From: Phanerochaete sordida
Taxonomy: Eukaryota; Basidiomycota; Agaricomycetes; Polyporales; Phanerochaetaceae
Reading direction: 5' to 3'
NCBI GenBank assembly: GCA_019973155.2
Contig: BPQB01000031.1
Location: 62,001-126,000 of the forward strand
Length of the DNA: 64,000 bases
Shown here: one piece after another, positions 45,037 through 58,424 of the stretch
How the letters are laid out: the number at the start of each line of letters is the position of its first letter
How positions within the stretch are numbered: the first letter of the stretch is position 1
Notes under the pieces: model-generated
Database searches by the model: none
What the model was told of the DNA's origin: nothing
What the model saw: the letters and a program-made list of their open reading frames with translations, nothing else
Program-made: the position numbers and the translations under genes

Positions 45037-46672
45037 CGCGCGCAGGGGGCGGGGGATGTCTGTGGGCGGGTGGTGGTGGTGAGTCAAAGGAGAGCCGGCG
45101 GCGTGCGCGGCGCAGGCAAGCGACAGACCGCTTTTGGGACCGCATATTGATTGCTCGCGGGGCCCATTATAAAGTCAGCCCTGGGAGTATTTGGCGAGCT
45201 GAGCGGCGCCGGCACAGGTTTCTCCCGCAGCGCACGCAGCCAATCGCAGGCGAACTTTAGCATCGGCCGAAGGATTGGCGCGTGTTCGTTCCTACTCAAT
45301 GACCAATTTTGGTCCGCGGCGGGCGGAGAGCGTGGTTTCCTGGGACATCTGGTACTGAGCAGTGCTCGAGGATTGCGCCCTGCCTCGTCTGGGAACACAA
45401 ACGCAGGAGAAGTGCGACTTCAGGCGGAGCGCAGCAGGCGCTCCAAAGAAGCAGCCCACGGACGTGTCATTCGCACAGTTCCGCGAGATTGCCGGGGTAT
45501 TTGCCGTGTGCCGCACTCCGAGCCCGTGGCGGACAATTGGAGTCCAAAATATCGCACGATGTCGGGATGGCATGAGGCTGATGGCTTGCACCGACTCCTT
45601 GTTGGAAACGACGTCGCGGAAGGATATCTGGCGCGAATTTGGAAAGATAGAAGAGAATGAAGAGCATTCAGAAAACGATGCACAGAGACGAGCGCGGAGT
45701 CCATACCTTGACTAACCTCCTCGTGACCCGGAATGGCATGTTCTGCGACCCCAGTCATCACGGTGAACGACTTATGCCTTCTCGCAGTTATTCTCCGAGT
45801 GTCGGCCTATTACCGACGGCAATCGCGGCTTTGTTATATCGTAAGACGGAGAGAAAGCTGCCGGCGTAACGATGATTCCCGATGTGGCGTCGAACCCCTG
45901 ACATTTGGGCCAGATGCCAGTTCAGGATCCAAATCTTTCTCGCTGGATTGCGGCCCAAACACTTGCCTGCAACGTCGGCTTCTATGCGATGCAGTCATCA
46001 CCTATTTTATGGCGTCATGGCTTACAATTTGTCGCTCAAAACACAGCCCTTCTCCCGCCACTAGCCTTGCATAGAAGAACTCGGGCTGCAGGGTCGACCT
46101 AGGCGGAACATTAGCAATATTCTCGATGGGATATTCATCGTGATATCCGAGACAAATTTGGATCACACCTCTGAGCCATCTGTGTCGTCTGCGAACGTAA
46201 ACTTTGAGAGAACTAACCCCATGACACTCGGTGGTGTCATTTCGCGGGCGGTTGGAGTCATTGCGGTACTCGACTTCCGTCGTCTCATTCTCGAGCTTCC
46301 ACGTATTTTTGAAGGAAGCCCAAGCGCACTTCAGTTATGACGGAAGGTATCTGGTAATTTGCCGGCCCCAGGATGGTTCACGATGTGGCGTCCTGTCCAG
46401 CAAAAGCGTAGCCCGGTTTCCGGCAGATCTGTTTGGCCGTGTTGTCCAGCAGCCTTGGATCCTAACAAGACCAAATACAGATGGGCGCCAAGGAGAGACC
46501 CCTCCACGCGCGCGGCGGGGCTGCTTTCCACGAATTACGCTTTGCTCGTCCGAACGTATGTCTAGCCCGACCTCTGACTCCTCACGAGTTTTGCTCACTC
46601 AACTCTTTATGCTCACAGTACGCACACATCATCCTGTGTAGCGTCCCCACGACCTCGTGACGCCCAGGACAA
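45037..46672. other. Long gene-free divergent region, 1.6 kb
   Basis: No supported gene on either strand. It contains GATGTGGCGTC twice (near 45880 and 46380), possibly remnants of a decayed repeat. Otherwise it is the shared upstream region of the MFS gene and the flavin-reductase-like gene. Confidence 0.45.
45166..45172 (-). promoter_or_regulatory. Possible TATA box of the MFS gene
   Basis: A TTTATAA-like run on the minus strand about 130 bp upstream of the ATG at 45036. Weak evidence. Confidence 0.25.
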
Positions 46673-47398
46673 ATGCTCACGCGAGCCGCCTTCCGCGCGA
46701 GCCTCGGAGGCCTTGCGCGACGCTCGCTCGCCACGAAATCCGCGGACGATGTCGTGCGCCGCGACCTGCGCGCACTGCTGCGCGAAACGGCCCAGCCCGT
46801 CGCGGTCGTCACCGCCCTCATGCCCACCGAGCACCAAGAGCACCCCGCCTCCCCGTCCGCCTGTCCGTCCGCAGAGCACACGCGCTTCCACGGCGCGACG
46901 CTCTCGTCCTTCAGCTCGATCGCGCTCGACCCGGTGCCGCTCGTCGCGTTCTCGCTGCGCATCCCGTCGCGCATGGCGACGTCGCTCAAGGCGTGCGTGC
47001 ACGGGCGCATGGTCGTGAACGTGCTCGCCGCGCCGCAGGCCGCGCTCGCCGTGCGCTTCTCGCGGCCGGACCTCCATGCGCACCCGTTTGACGGCGTCGG
47101 GTACCGCCTGAGCGCGGAGGGCCTGCCTGTGCTCGACGGCGCGCTCGGGGCGCTGTCGTGCGCGCTCGTCGCGCGCCCCTGGCCGCTGCACGACCTGGGC
47201 TCGCTCGGCAAGGGCATGCACCCCGGGGATGCCGAGTGGGAGGGCGAGGGCGTCGCGAGCGAGCTCTTCATTGCGCGCGTCACGCGGGTGGAGAGGGTTC
47301 CCGAGGACACCACACAGTCTCCGCTGCTCTACCATCGACGTTCGTACGCCACGACCGCCGCCATACCGTCCGATGGACCGCCAAAACCGAGGTCATGA
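46673..47398 (+). CDS. Flavin-reductase-fold protein, probably mitochondrial
   Basis: A single exon of 241 aa. Residues 1-25 are Arg/Ala-rich without acids (MLTRAAFRASLGGLARRSLA), like a mitochondrial presequence. The body matches the FMN-binding split-barrel flavin reductase domain: FHGATLSSFSSIALDPVPLVAFS, then MATSLKA and MVVNVLAAPQ. Such proteins reduce flavin with NAD(P)H or bind FMN; fungal mitochondrial members are not well characterised. A central insert rich in Pro/Ser/Glu/His (about residues 45-62) separates the first two strands. It is intron-free, as are few genes here. Confidence 0.82.
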   Translation: MLTRAAFRASLGGLARRSLATKSADDVVRRDLRALLRETAQPVAVVTALMPTEHQEHPASPSACPSAEHTRFHGATLSSFSSIALDPVPLVAFSLRIPSRMATSLKACVHGRMVVNVLAAPQAALAVRFSRPDLHAHPFDGVGYRLSAEGLPVLDGALGALSCALVARPWPLHDLGSLGKGMHPGDAEWEGEGVASELFIARVTRVERVPEDTTQSPLLYHRRSYATTAAIPSDGPPKPRS

Positions 47399-48140
47399 CC
47401 TTACCCACAAGCACTCGAGCGCTTCATACGCGGGATACCCCAGGCATCACGCTTCCACCCTCAAGGTTGTGTCCTCCCACGTCCAATTCGATGCGGCACC
47501 CCTCTTCGACCAGTTTTGGAATCACATCCACCATCATATCCGCAAGTTATGCATTCGTAAATCTAGAGCAGTCTCGTAATACGACACGTTCAGCAACTTC
47601 AACATGAAGCAGCGGAGCCAAGAGTGGTTTGACGCGAAATGTCGGTGGACGTAGACATCGCTATGTAGGGTCATCGATAGCATAGTGTCTCCGGCTAACT
47701 TTCGAGCAGTTTTACTGTCTCGCACTTGCTCCATGCTCCTAAACCTGTGCGACGATGCTGCTATTGTGTATTTCTGTCAAAGAAGCGACCAGTAAGCTCC
47801 GAAGGGGTTGGTCATCGGGAGCTCGTGGCAGTAGGATCTGTCCTCCAAATTGGGTCACAAAATTCGTGGAAGAAATTCTAACGTATCATGAAGAGAAGAG
47901 GAGAAGGAGAATTAATCCGTGCGCACACGCAGGGTTTGCTGCTACTAGCACCAGTTCTTGAAGTTATAGCGGCGGCGGGAGCAATTGGGAGCAAAGGCAC
48001 TGAATGGGCGCCAAATGCCACGCGGGGGAGATTAGGTTCCGCTTCCCACGATCGGCATGTGACTGTGACATTCGCGTGTCTGCCGCCGCGTCGCGATTAT
48101 TGCTCTCTTGTTTTCCTCCGTCATCCTCTTGTCGGCCACC
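47399..48140. other. Intergenic, no gene seen
   Basis: 740 bp of 3' and 5' flank between two plus-strand genes. Short frames only. Confidence 0.5.
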
Positions 48141-50155
48141 ATGCCGTTCCCCTTCAGCTTCGTGTTCTCGGTGCCCGGCATCGCCAACCCCTTCACGCCC
48201 ACCGCGTCCAGCCCCGCGCCAGGGTCCCCCCAACTCCGCCCGCCGAGCCCAGCGTCAACGTCAAGTCGAGGAACGAAGAAGCCGAAACTAGGCATGAACG
48301 GTATCTTCTCGCGCAATAGGCCTTCCCGGGCAGACGACTTCCAACGCCGACCACCACCTGTTCCCAGCCTCGAGCCACCACCGCCCACCGCCAGAAAACG
48401 AGGCTGGGTCCCCTCGCACTCAGAGCCCAGCATCCCGACCACTTTCCCCGCGACCGTCCAGACCTCGACCTCTGGCCATCTCGGCCCGTCCACCAGTATT
48501 AATATGAAGCATCCAATGGAGCAGCACGACGAAGACGATATGGAGGGTGGTGAGTACATTCATCTCAGACTCTGGTTTTCGGGCGAGTGGGCGTGGCTCG
48601 GAGGGGACGAAGAAGCAGCGCGGTGGTGGGCCGCAGCTTGCGACCCCTAGTGGTCGTCTGACTGCACCCTGAGCAGTCCGCGCAGCTCGTCCGATATCGC
48701 TCTCGAGTGGTATTGTATGTTGGGCCACCGAGTACTCCGGGGACCATGAGTCGAAGCCGCTGATTCAGTCGGCATTGGGGGCATCGGAGACATCGAAGAT
48801 GCGTCGGCTGTGTTGCAAAGAGGCATCCTCGGGGCGCGAGGATCGTGATGTGTGATGCACGCGGGAGCTGGCTGGATATATGCGCGCGGCGCGTTCTTCC
48901 CACGGGGGCTGGGTCGCATCAGCCCTGGGCTATGTCCACGCCCGTCACACGTGTTGGGTTTTCTTCTCACCCTCGACTCTCACTCCTTCCTCGCGCTCTC
49001 CACGCCTGAAGGGCATGTTCGAGCAGACCACAGCCTCAGGATGCCCACACTGACTCTCCAGGAATCGTATATAATCCTCATCGCCCACTTCGTCGCCCTC
49101 ATGATGTTCACACTTCCGCTCACACTTCATGTCACTATAGATCTCCCTCCCCCCAAGCGTCGCAAGACTCTTGCTGGCTCAATCGTTTCAACAGCGCTGA
49201 GCGCTGCTCTCATCGGGACCGCAGTTGGTCTGACCGTTTATCGCATGTGAGTGCAGGCCGCTGTTAGTGTGGGTTCTAGAACTGAAAGGACTCCAGATGG
49301 AAGGGGAAGGGCAAGCAGACCGAAACTCCGCCACCTCCGTACGAGCAGGGAGAATGGAATACGTCTCCCTCCGTAGGTGACGACCCAAAGTCTGACGAGA
49401 CTGGTCCTCACTACGTCCCCGTCCCTCAGCCTGATCCCTGCGAATACCCCGACCCTTCTGTCACATCCTCTGCACACCGCCGACGGCAACAACGACACGT
49501 CGCAGGAAGACGTACCTTGCCTCGGCAACGCAAACCTCACTCTCGCACAGGGCAAACCTATGCGAACAATATCAACTTTACACCGCCTCAGCACCCTACC
49601 CATTCCTCCGTACCCCCACAATTCAACTTCGGTTCACCAGATCCCAGCTACGAGGAAGAGCCAGAAGCTGATGAATCCGACCAGATGGATTGGATTGGCG
49701 ACCGGCTCGCTAAGCTCATCGAAGAAGGCAAACGTGCCTTGGGCAAGGAGATCGTAGTCGCCGCGGAGACAGAGGAGGACCAGGAAGACGATGGTTCTGG
49801 ACAATGGGTCGAGGACGAAGATCACCTCATGGCATCCTCCTCGTCCGGCTCCATCAGCAAGAGCCGCGGTCGTCGTCCACGAGCCGTCAGCATCGCATCC
49901 CCTCCGCCCCAGTACACTTCGCCGCAACACACACCGCGCACGCCGAACAAGAACCGCTTCGACCCCATCTCGCGGCCAAGTTCGACGTACAGCTCCCCGC
50001 GCGGCCGTGGTCGCGCCGACAGCGTCGACTCGGCGGCCTCGGGCCTCGCAGGCTCGCAGCACGACGACTCGGCGGCGTTCATGAGCCCCGAGATCCGCGA
50101 GGCGATGGAGCGCGCTCGCCAGTCGTACCTCCAGCGCAGGCAGATGGCTTCATGA
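48141..50155 (+). CDS. Conserved fungal protein with one TM helix in a disordered chain
   Basis: Exons are 48141..48549, 49141..49246 and 49297..50155 (457 aa). The first exon begins MPFPFSFVFSVPGIANPF and ends with acidic residues. After a long intron (591 nt) the second exon gives DLPPPKRRKTLAGSIVSTAL and a helix through residue ~172. The tail has PPPPYEQGEW, then MDWIGDRLAKLIEEGKRALG (a likely amphipathic helix) and ends near MERARQSYLQRRQ. These blocks are those of an uncharacterised basidiomycete family as I remember it; no function is known to me. The long intron is needed to join exon 1 to the KRRKTLAGS block, but an alternative first exon inside it is possible. Confidence 0.72.
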
Positions 50156-50766
50156 CCACGGCTCCCCTGTCGTCTTCCTGCCTGCTCTGCTCTCGCATTC
50201 GTCACGACCCGCACGACATCCTAGACGACTACGACACGGTTTCCTATTTCTATTGTTATGCATATCAAGAAGCTCTCGCTGTCGCCATCGCACACCCACA
50301 CGTCCACAGACTCTCGCTCTTTCTCCCACTCTTGTCGGTCGCTCTATCGTGGATCCCTACTACTGTAATTCGTAGCGCACTTTGTTCTCCTGACGCTCCC
50401 TTGGGATGTCGTCCCCTTTAATTTTTACACCACTGTACCCATAGTTTGTTTCTTACAATGAATGTTGTGTTCTGGGAAGGGAACGTCGGGGGAAATGTCG
50501 TGCAATGTCAGACTGAGAGCAAGCGGCCGGCAAGGCCGCGGAGTGTCGCTCTCGCGCGTCACGACGCCGGTACCGCCATTTCGCTTCGATTGCCGCTTGT
50601 ACTTGATACACACCTCCATGTCTGCCCGTCTCGACGCACAGCACACCACTTAGATCACGCCGACGAGCAACGACCCCCCTGCAGACGACCGTACTCGGGG
50701 CCTACAGCGTGTCACACGCACACATCCTCTTACAGCGGCCACCGGCTTAGCAATCCGACGGGCACG
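50156..50766. other. Intergenic, no gene seen
   Basis: 610 bp between the single-TM gene and the TBC gene, both on plus. UTR and promoter only. Confidence 0.5.
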
Positions 50767-53700
50767 ATGGCTACCATATCCACGCAGCTCAGAAACTTCA
50801 AGGAGCCGACGCGCGAGCAGCTCAACTATCTCTACTTCGCGATCCCACCCGCCGAGGGCGATCCGTACCTCAACGCAAATGGGAACGGGGGCGGCAAGGA
50901 CAAGGAGAAGGGCGGCGCAAGCGAGCTCGAGAAGATCGAGGTCGGCGCGATCCTGTCGCTCGGCGTGCAGGGTGTCGAGGAGGCATACGTGCGTACCCGT
51001 TGGGCTCGTCGCGGGCGCATCGCTGAGCAGCCCCGCAGACCGGCCGCCTGCACCTCCTCCCGCCGTACCTCGCCTTCGCGTCGCTCGACCGCAAGAGCGT
51101 GCGCTTCACGATGCCGCTGAGCACGATCCGCCGCGTCGAGCGGCTCAACGCCAAGGCGGGCGTGTACGCGCTCAGCCTCGCGCTCTGGCACGGCATGAAG
51201 ATCGTGCGTGCGCCGCCCCCGCGCCCCGCAGACGTGCTGACCCGCCGCAGGTCGTGCAGATCACCGCGCTCCGGCCGACCGCGGACCTCTTCTGCTCGCT
51301 CCTCCGCGACGCGCTCAAGGCCGAGCTCGCGCGTGGGCAGATGAAGGCCGTGAAGACGTTCGTGCAGACGTGCTACTCCGAGGTGCTCGTCGCTGCCGCG
51401 AACGACGCGGACGCCAAGGACGGCGGCGCGCCGTCCAAGAACGAGGCGCTGCCCGGCAGTGATCCCAACTCGGCGTACCTCGGCGGCCTGGGGCTCAAGT
51501 TCAAGTTCCCTGGTGACCCCCGGAAGTGAGTCTTGTGCTGCCATGGGTGAGAGCGCGCGCATATACGGTTCATGCACAGGCTGCGCGAGGCGTCGAAGAC
51601 GAAACTCTGGACATCGTACCTCAAGAGTAAGCCCGCTCGCTCCGGCATCAGATCGCTGCAGCTGATACGCTCCAGTGCATGGGCGGAACCTGACACTCGT
51701 CCGGTACCCACAGTGCACGCGGCTAGTACAGGTCGGTCTTCCGAATCGGCTGCGTGGCGAGATGTGGGAGACGCTCTCAGGCTCGCTGTACCTCCGCTTC
51801 GAGAACCCGGGCATGTATGAGCAGATCCTGGAAGATAACAAGGGCCGCACGAGCACAAGTACGGAAGAAATTGAGAAGGACTTGCACCGGTCTCTGCCAG
51901 AGTACTCGGCGTACCAGAGCGAGGAGGGTATCGGAGCACTCAGGAGGGTGCTCCAAGCGTACTCGTTCAAGAATCCAGAAACAGGGTACTGTCAGGTAAG
52001 TGTGCGGTCACTGGAAATACGTTCCCGTTACTAGCTTTGCATAGGCCATGAACATCCTTGCTGCGGCGATATTGATCTACATGTCCGAAGAACAAGCGTT
52101 CTGGCTGCTCGAGGTAATATGTGACCGCCTGCTGCCAGGATACTACAGGTACATCTCCGAATGCCTGAATGCCCGACTTGCTGCTCATTACGCGTGAATG
52201 CAGTCCTTCCATGCACGGAACGCTCCTTGACCAGAGAGTCTTCGAGTCTCTCGTGCACCGGTGTCTGCCCATTCTCTATGATCACTTCACCGCTGTCGAT
52301 GTCCAACTATCGGTTGCGTCACTACCATGGTTCCTGAGTTTGTGCGTAGCCTTTCCTCGTGTGCTGGCATCACCTTGCTCACAAAAGGCGTTATCTTCCA
52401 GGTTTATCAACAGCATGCCTATGGTCTTTGCCTTCCGGATAATCGACTGTTTCTTCTGCATGGGTCCGAAAGTGCTGTTCCAAGTAGGGTAAGTTATCTT
52501 TACTCTTACTTTCTATGATGACAGCCGACCGTCCTTTGACGATAGCCTTGGCAAGTGATTTTGTACACCACTGCACACTGCTAGTCTGACTGTAGCGTTA
52601 CCTAGCAATCCTGAAGATAAACGGCGAACAGCTTCTCCAAATACAGGACGATGGCGGTTTCATTCAGTGCGTAGGACACTGTATCCCGTTGACGTGTCTT
52701 AACGACCGACCAGCCTCATGCGCGACTACTTTTCCTCCTTGGGCGACTCAGCACACCCAGAATCGCCCGACCCGCGCGCACGGGCAATCACGCGCTTCCA
52801 GGAGCTCTTGCTCGTGTCCTTCCGCGAGTTTGCGGTCATCACCGACGAGACGATCCAGAGCGAGCGCAAGAAGTTCCGCGGCGAGGTCGTCCACAGCATC
52901 GAGTCCTTCTCGAAGCGGTCTGCGATCCGGAACCTCAAGACCCTCGAGCGCTTCAGCAAGGAGCAGGCGGGCCTCATCTACGACGCGCTTTTCAAGGCGA
53001 TTTGCATCGAGCCCCCGCCAGCGGACGCGCTCCCGCCGCCGACGCTCCTCACGACCAAGGAGGGCCAGGAGGAGCGGCCCGAGACGCGCATCGAGCTGAA
53101 AACGTTTAGGGTGTTCCTCAGCGAGATAGCGACGTGGGCACGGAATGAGAGGATCGTGTCGAATGGGTTCCAGGTAAGTGTATTTGATCGGTTGTGGGTA
53201 GGGTTAGCTGACTTGCTCTTAGCAAAGAGTCGAAAGGGAGGTCGCGGAGCACGAGTTCATCGACCGACTGTTCTTCTTCTGGGATAAGGACTACAGGGGG
53301 GCACTGTCTTTCCAAGTCAGCTTTTTTCGAAGGCTGAATGACTTTGGGTGCTGATGACAACGATTACTACAGGACCTGGTCTCGGGCTTGGACGGCGTGA
53401 TGTTCAATGACCTGATGGAGAATATCGAGTGGTTCTTTAATCTGCACGACAAGAACAAGGATGGCTACCTGTCAAAAGACGAAGTACTCACCCTATCAGA
53501 GTCATTGCTGGTCAGTCCCTATGCGCTTCCACTTTGAGGGCCTCTTTCTAATTTGTGTACAGTTTATCTTCCGCTTCGAGATTGGCGACGCCTACCTTGG
53601 AGCTGTGAGTCGGTTCATGTCAAATGCCTTCGAGTACGGCGATGCTCTTCTGCCTCGAGCGGAAGGTAAGGACGGCGAAGAAGATGCACCACTACAAATA

Positions 53701-54560
53701 GGCGCAAATCAGCCGTACATCAACCTTGCGACGTATGTTCATTCACGATGCTTGCTACCCTTGACTAAGACGCCCTGGTAGATTCCGCATGGTCGTACTG
53801 GCAGACGAAATCCTGGAGTCGTTCTTCGAAACAGACTTTTCGGCGACCTTCCGGCTCGAGCCCGTGCCGATGATGGACCTCCCGTCGAACCAGGGCCTGC
53901 TCGGCGACCTCTGGACGCAGATCACGAGCGACGACAACAAGAAGATCTTCAACCGGCTCACGGACGGCGTCGGGCGCGCGGTCGGCAAGCACCAGGTCTT
54001 CCACCGCCCCGCGATCGGCAAGTTCACCGCGCTCGAGGAGCCCAAGGCGCGCGAGTCGCTGCTCACGCCCACGATGCGCCGCTCCGCGAGCAAGGCGAGC
54101 CTCAAGTCGCCCGACGGCGACGCGCCCGCCGCGCCGCCCGCGTCCGTGTCCGCGCCCGCGAACCTCAGCGCGTCCGAGCCCGCGCCTGAGGGCGGCCTCC
54201 CGCAGACCGCGGGCCTGTCGCCGATGCCGACGATGTACGAGGCGGCGGCGAATGCCGCGGCGGCGTTCATGGAGCGCACGCCGTTCGCGATCGACGACGC
54301 CAAGGACGAGGACGAGGAGAGCGAGGACGAGGAGAGCATCGCGGAGGACGACGTCATGGACGAGGTGTGTCCTATTCTGACGTGATGATGCGCCGGTGCT
54401 GATTGGTCTGCAGGTCGATGCGTTCCTGGAGGCGCACGACTCCGGGCTGACTGCTGCGGAGCAAGAGGCCGCGCAAGGTACGGCTTTCGGGCATTTTGAC
54501 CTCCTATCTGTGACTGAGACCGAACCTGCAGACCTCATCAACGCCGAGCCCGTGAAGTAG
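50767..54560 (+). CDS. TBC/RabGAP protein with GRAM and EF-hand (TBC1D8/9, yeast Mdr1/Gyp2 type)
   Basis: Seventeen exons: 50767..50988, 51039..51203, 51251..51525, 51580..51626, 51676..51995, 52045..52148, 52204..52341, 52402..52488, 52546..52550, 52606..52666, 52714..53173, 53223..53315, 53373..53510, 53563..53732, 53782..54364, 54414..54477, 54532..54560; 986 aa. A GRAM-like region spans ~60-160. The TBC domain starts at ~255 ([11 protein letters not shown]) and has both catalytic fingers: Arg308 in IEKDLHR and Gln343 in YCQ. A canonical EF-hand loop [12 protein letters not shown] is at 685-696. The C-terminus is acidic and disordered. The family stimulates GTP hydrolysis by Rab GTPases on endomembranes, and the EF-hand suggests calcium input. 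The 5 nt exon 9 is followed by a GC-AG intron. Confidence 0.92.
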
Positions 54561-54769
54561 CGAGCGGAGGCCCTCCACATCAAGCTAAGCACCGCCGCCG
54601 CAGAAGGAAATCAAACGTCAAATCCCTGTATTGTATCTATTACATTTCCATGTCTATAGGATTCAGCACCGAACGCGGATAATTATTAGAAAGAGAGAGG
54701 TTCCAGTACATGACACAGAGGAGAGATACAGGGCGCCGAGAGCATACTCGTACATTGCGAGTGAGAGGG

Positions 54770-56563
<1,794 letters not shown>

Positions 56564-58424
56564 TTTGGCCGACTGTTGTGGCTCTTACCAAAGCGTAGCG
56601 CGGTAAACCACCTTGCTCAAATCGGGCACTCGGGGTTTGCCGAGAGCGCTGACCCGCCGTTTCCTTTTCGAGGCGCGCGCTGCGGTGTCTTTGTTCGTTG
56701 CGAAAGAACGTCGAGTGTAAGGAGACAGGGAAGGGCTCTGTATCGAGAAATACAGATGTATGCTACCTGGCGGTGATAAAATTGACCCGACGAAGCATTC
56801 AATGCAAGATTAATTGTAGAAGCCAGGCAGAAGCACCTCCGATAGCGCTGCAGTGTCAACAGCCAGAGTCATTGTGCAGTATGCCGACATATACCGAGGT
56901 GATTGTAATTCTGCATGTAAAGCTTTGAGGAGAAGGAGCTTTGCAACTTAGCCTCTCAAGTACGTTTTCGTGATGTTTTTTGGGCCTACAATCCGCGACA
57001 ATTGGTGCACTGTCCCGTGCACGGGCAATATCGATATATTAGTAAATATGTCAGGTCCAGGGGTGCAATCTATATGGAATCTATGTGCTTCGGAAGCGTA
57101 AGAGGCCCTTAGACGTTGAGGTGACTTCTGATGGTTGTTACATCGACAGCTTACCCCGTAACTTACAGGTCCTACACGGATTACTTGCCTTTACTAATAG
57201 CGACTTACAAAGTAGACGCCCATGTAAGAAACAGAACTTACACTCTTTACTTGAAGGCTTACCGTCGCTATTTACTTACGCTGATGCAGTACAAACGTTA
57301 CGCTAGTAGCTTTCCTCCGCAACCCATTGCCTTCGACACCGACGTTCATCTGAGCAACATTAATCCTGCGCGCCGTGAGATCAAAGACTCATGATGCACG
57401 CTTCGAAGATGGTATTTACAGGTCCCCTCGGCCGCTCATCGGGGACCAATTTACGCTGCAATTTGGTCACAACTTCTGCGCATGCCTCTGCGTGCGGATC
57501 CCAGACGTGCACCCCCGGAAAATGCCTCGCATCAGCAGCGGGTTCTACTTTATCAAAGTCCCACGTCAGGCATTTTAACTCATATTTTTGGATCTTTTGT
57601 CAACGACAAACTCTAAGCAGGGACGCACACTCATTACGCCCGTCATGGGGCTTCCCGCCAAACGTCACTCGCAGCCGTCGGGGAGGCGATCTCTGCGAGA
57701 CACGCTGCCCAGACCACCGGGCTTGCTCCAACGCACGTACCCCGGTTCTCTCGGAAAACGCATTGCAATATGGCTAGGCACCAGCGCATCCGAGGCACCG
57801 AACGGTACCTCCGAAGACAGGAGATCCTTTGTGCGGCGGAGATACGCGCGCTGGCAGCCTGGGAGCCTGCTGCGCCACGAGGTCGCAGTGCACCGGTCTT
57901 AGGCACGCGGGCGTACGTAAGGTGTTATGGCGAGCCGCTTCGCGTAGAACGTTCTCGCGACAGGGCACGAAGCTCCGTCTGGCAACGGCGGGTCGCGAGG
58001 AGCGGCAGGGGCGGCGCCCGCACCAGGCCGGCGGGTGCCTGCGCTCGCGCGGCCAGCGAGCTCGCGCGTCGGAGGACGGAGAGCACAGCGAGCTGGGGTG
58101 GCCGGCGGGCGAAGCAGCTGCTTCCGCGGGGCAAGGCCCCTTTATGGGCTTTTGTGCGGAATGCTTCCGTCGATCGGCATCTGGAGCGATCTCATTGAGC
58201 CAAGGACGCCGGGGGTCGCGCAGGGCGATCGCCTGGCTGCCGCGTATTGTTCGTTTCTGATCACGCCGCACCCTGCGTTCTGATTCGCAGCGGACCCAGG
58301 CGGACGCTCCTGAATTGTGGATCCCCACGCCAGCTGTTTACCCGATCTTATAGTAACGACAGCCAGATTTTTGGATCATGCCGGGTTCTGCACCGTGCAC
58401 CCCTCTTGACCTCCGCTTTCCACC
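56564..58424. other. Gene-free divergent region, 1.86 kb, with an AT-rich TTAC-dense core
   Basis: Between WDR5 (minus) and the FAD monooxygenase (plus). The part from about 56750 to 57600 is clearly more AT-rich than neighbouring DNA. It includes the TTAC cluster at 57137-57301. Frames here (for example 57131..57394) are not supported as genes. Confidence 0.5.
57137..57301. repeat. Dense run of TTAC/CTTAC motifs
   Basis: About a dozen TTAC tetramers, six of them CTTAC, fall within 165 bp with spacings of roughly 7-20 bp. By chance fewer than one TTAC per 250 bp would be expected. On the minus strand these read GTAAG. No exact repeat unit is present. Confidence 0.6.

Noticed and set aside
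57131..57394. 87 aa Tyr-rich frame
   Set aside because: The Tyr content follows from the TTAC cluster; no conserved protein, signal or splice context.
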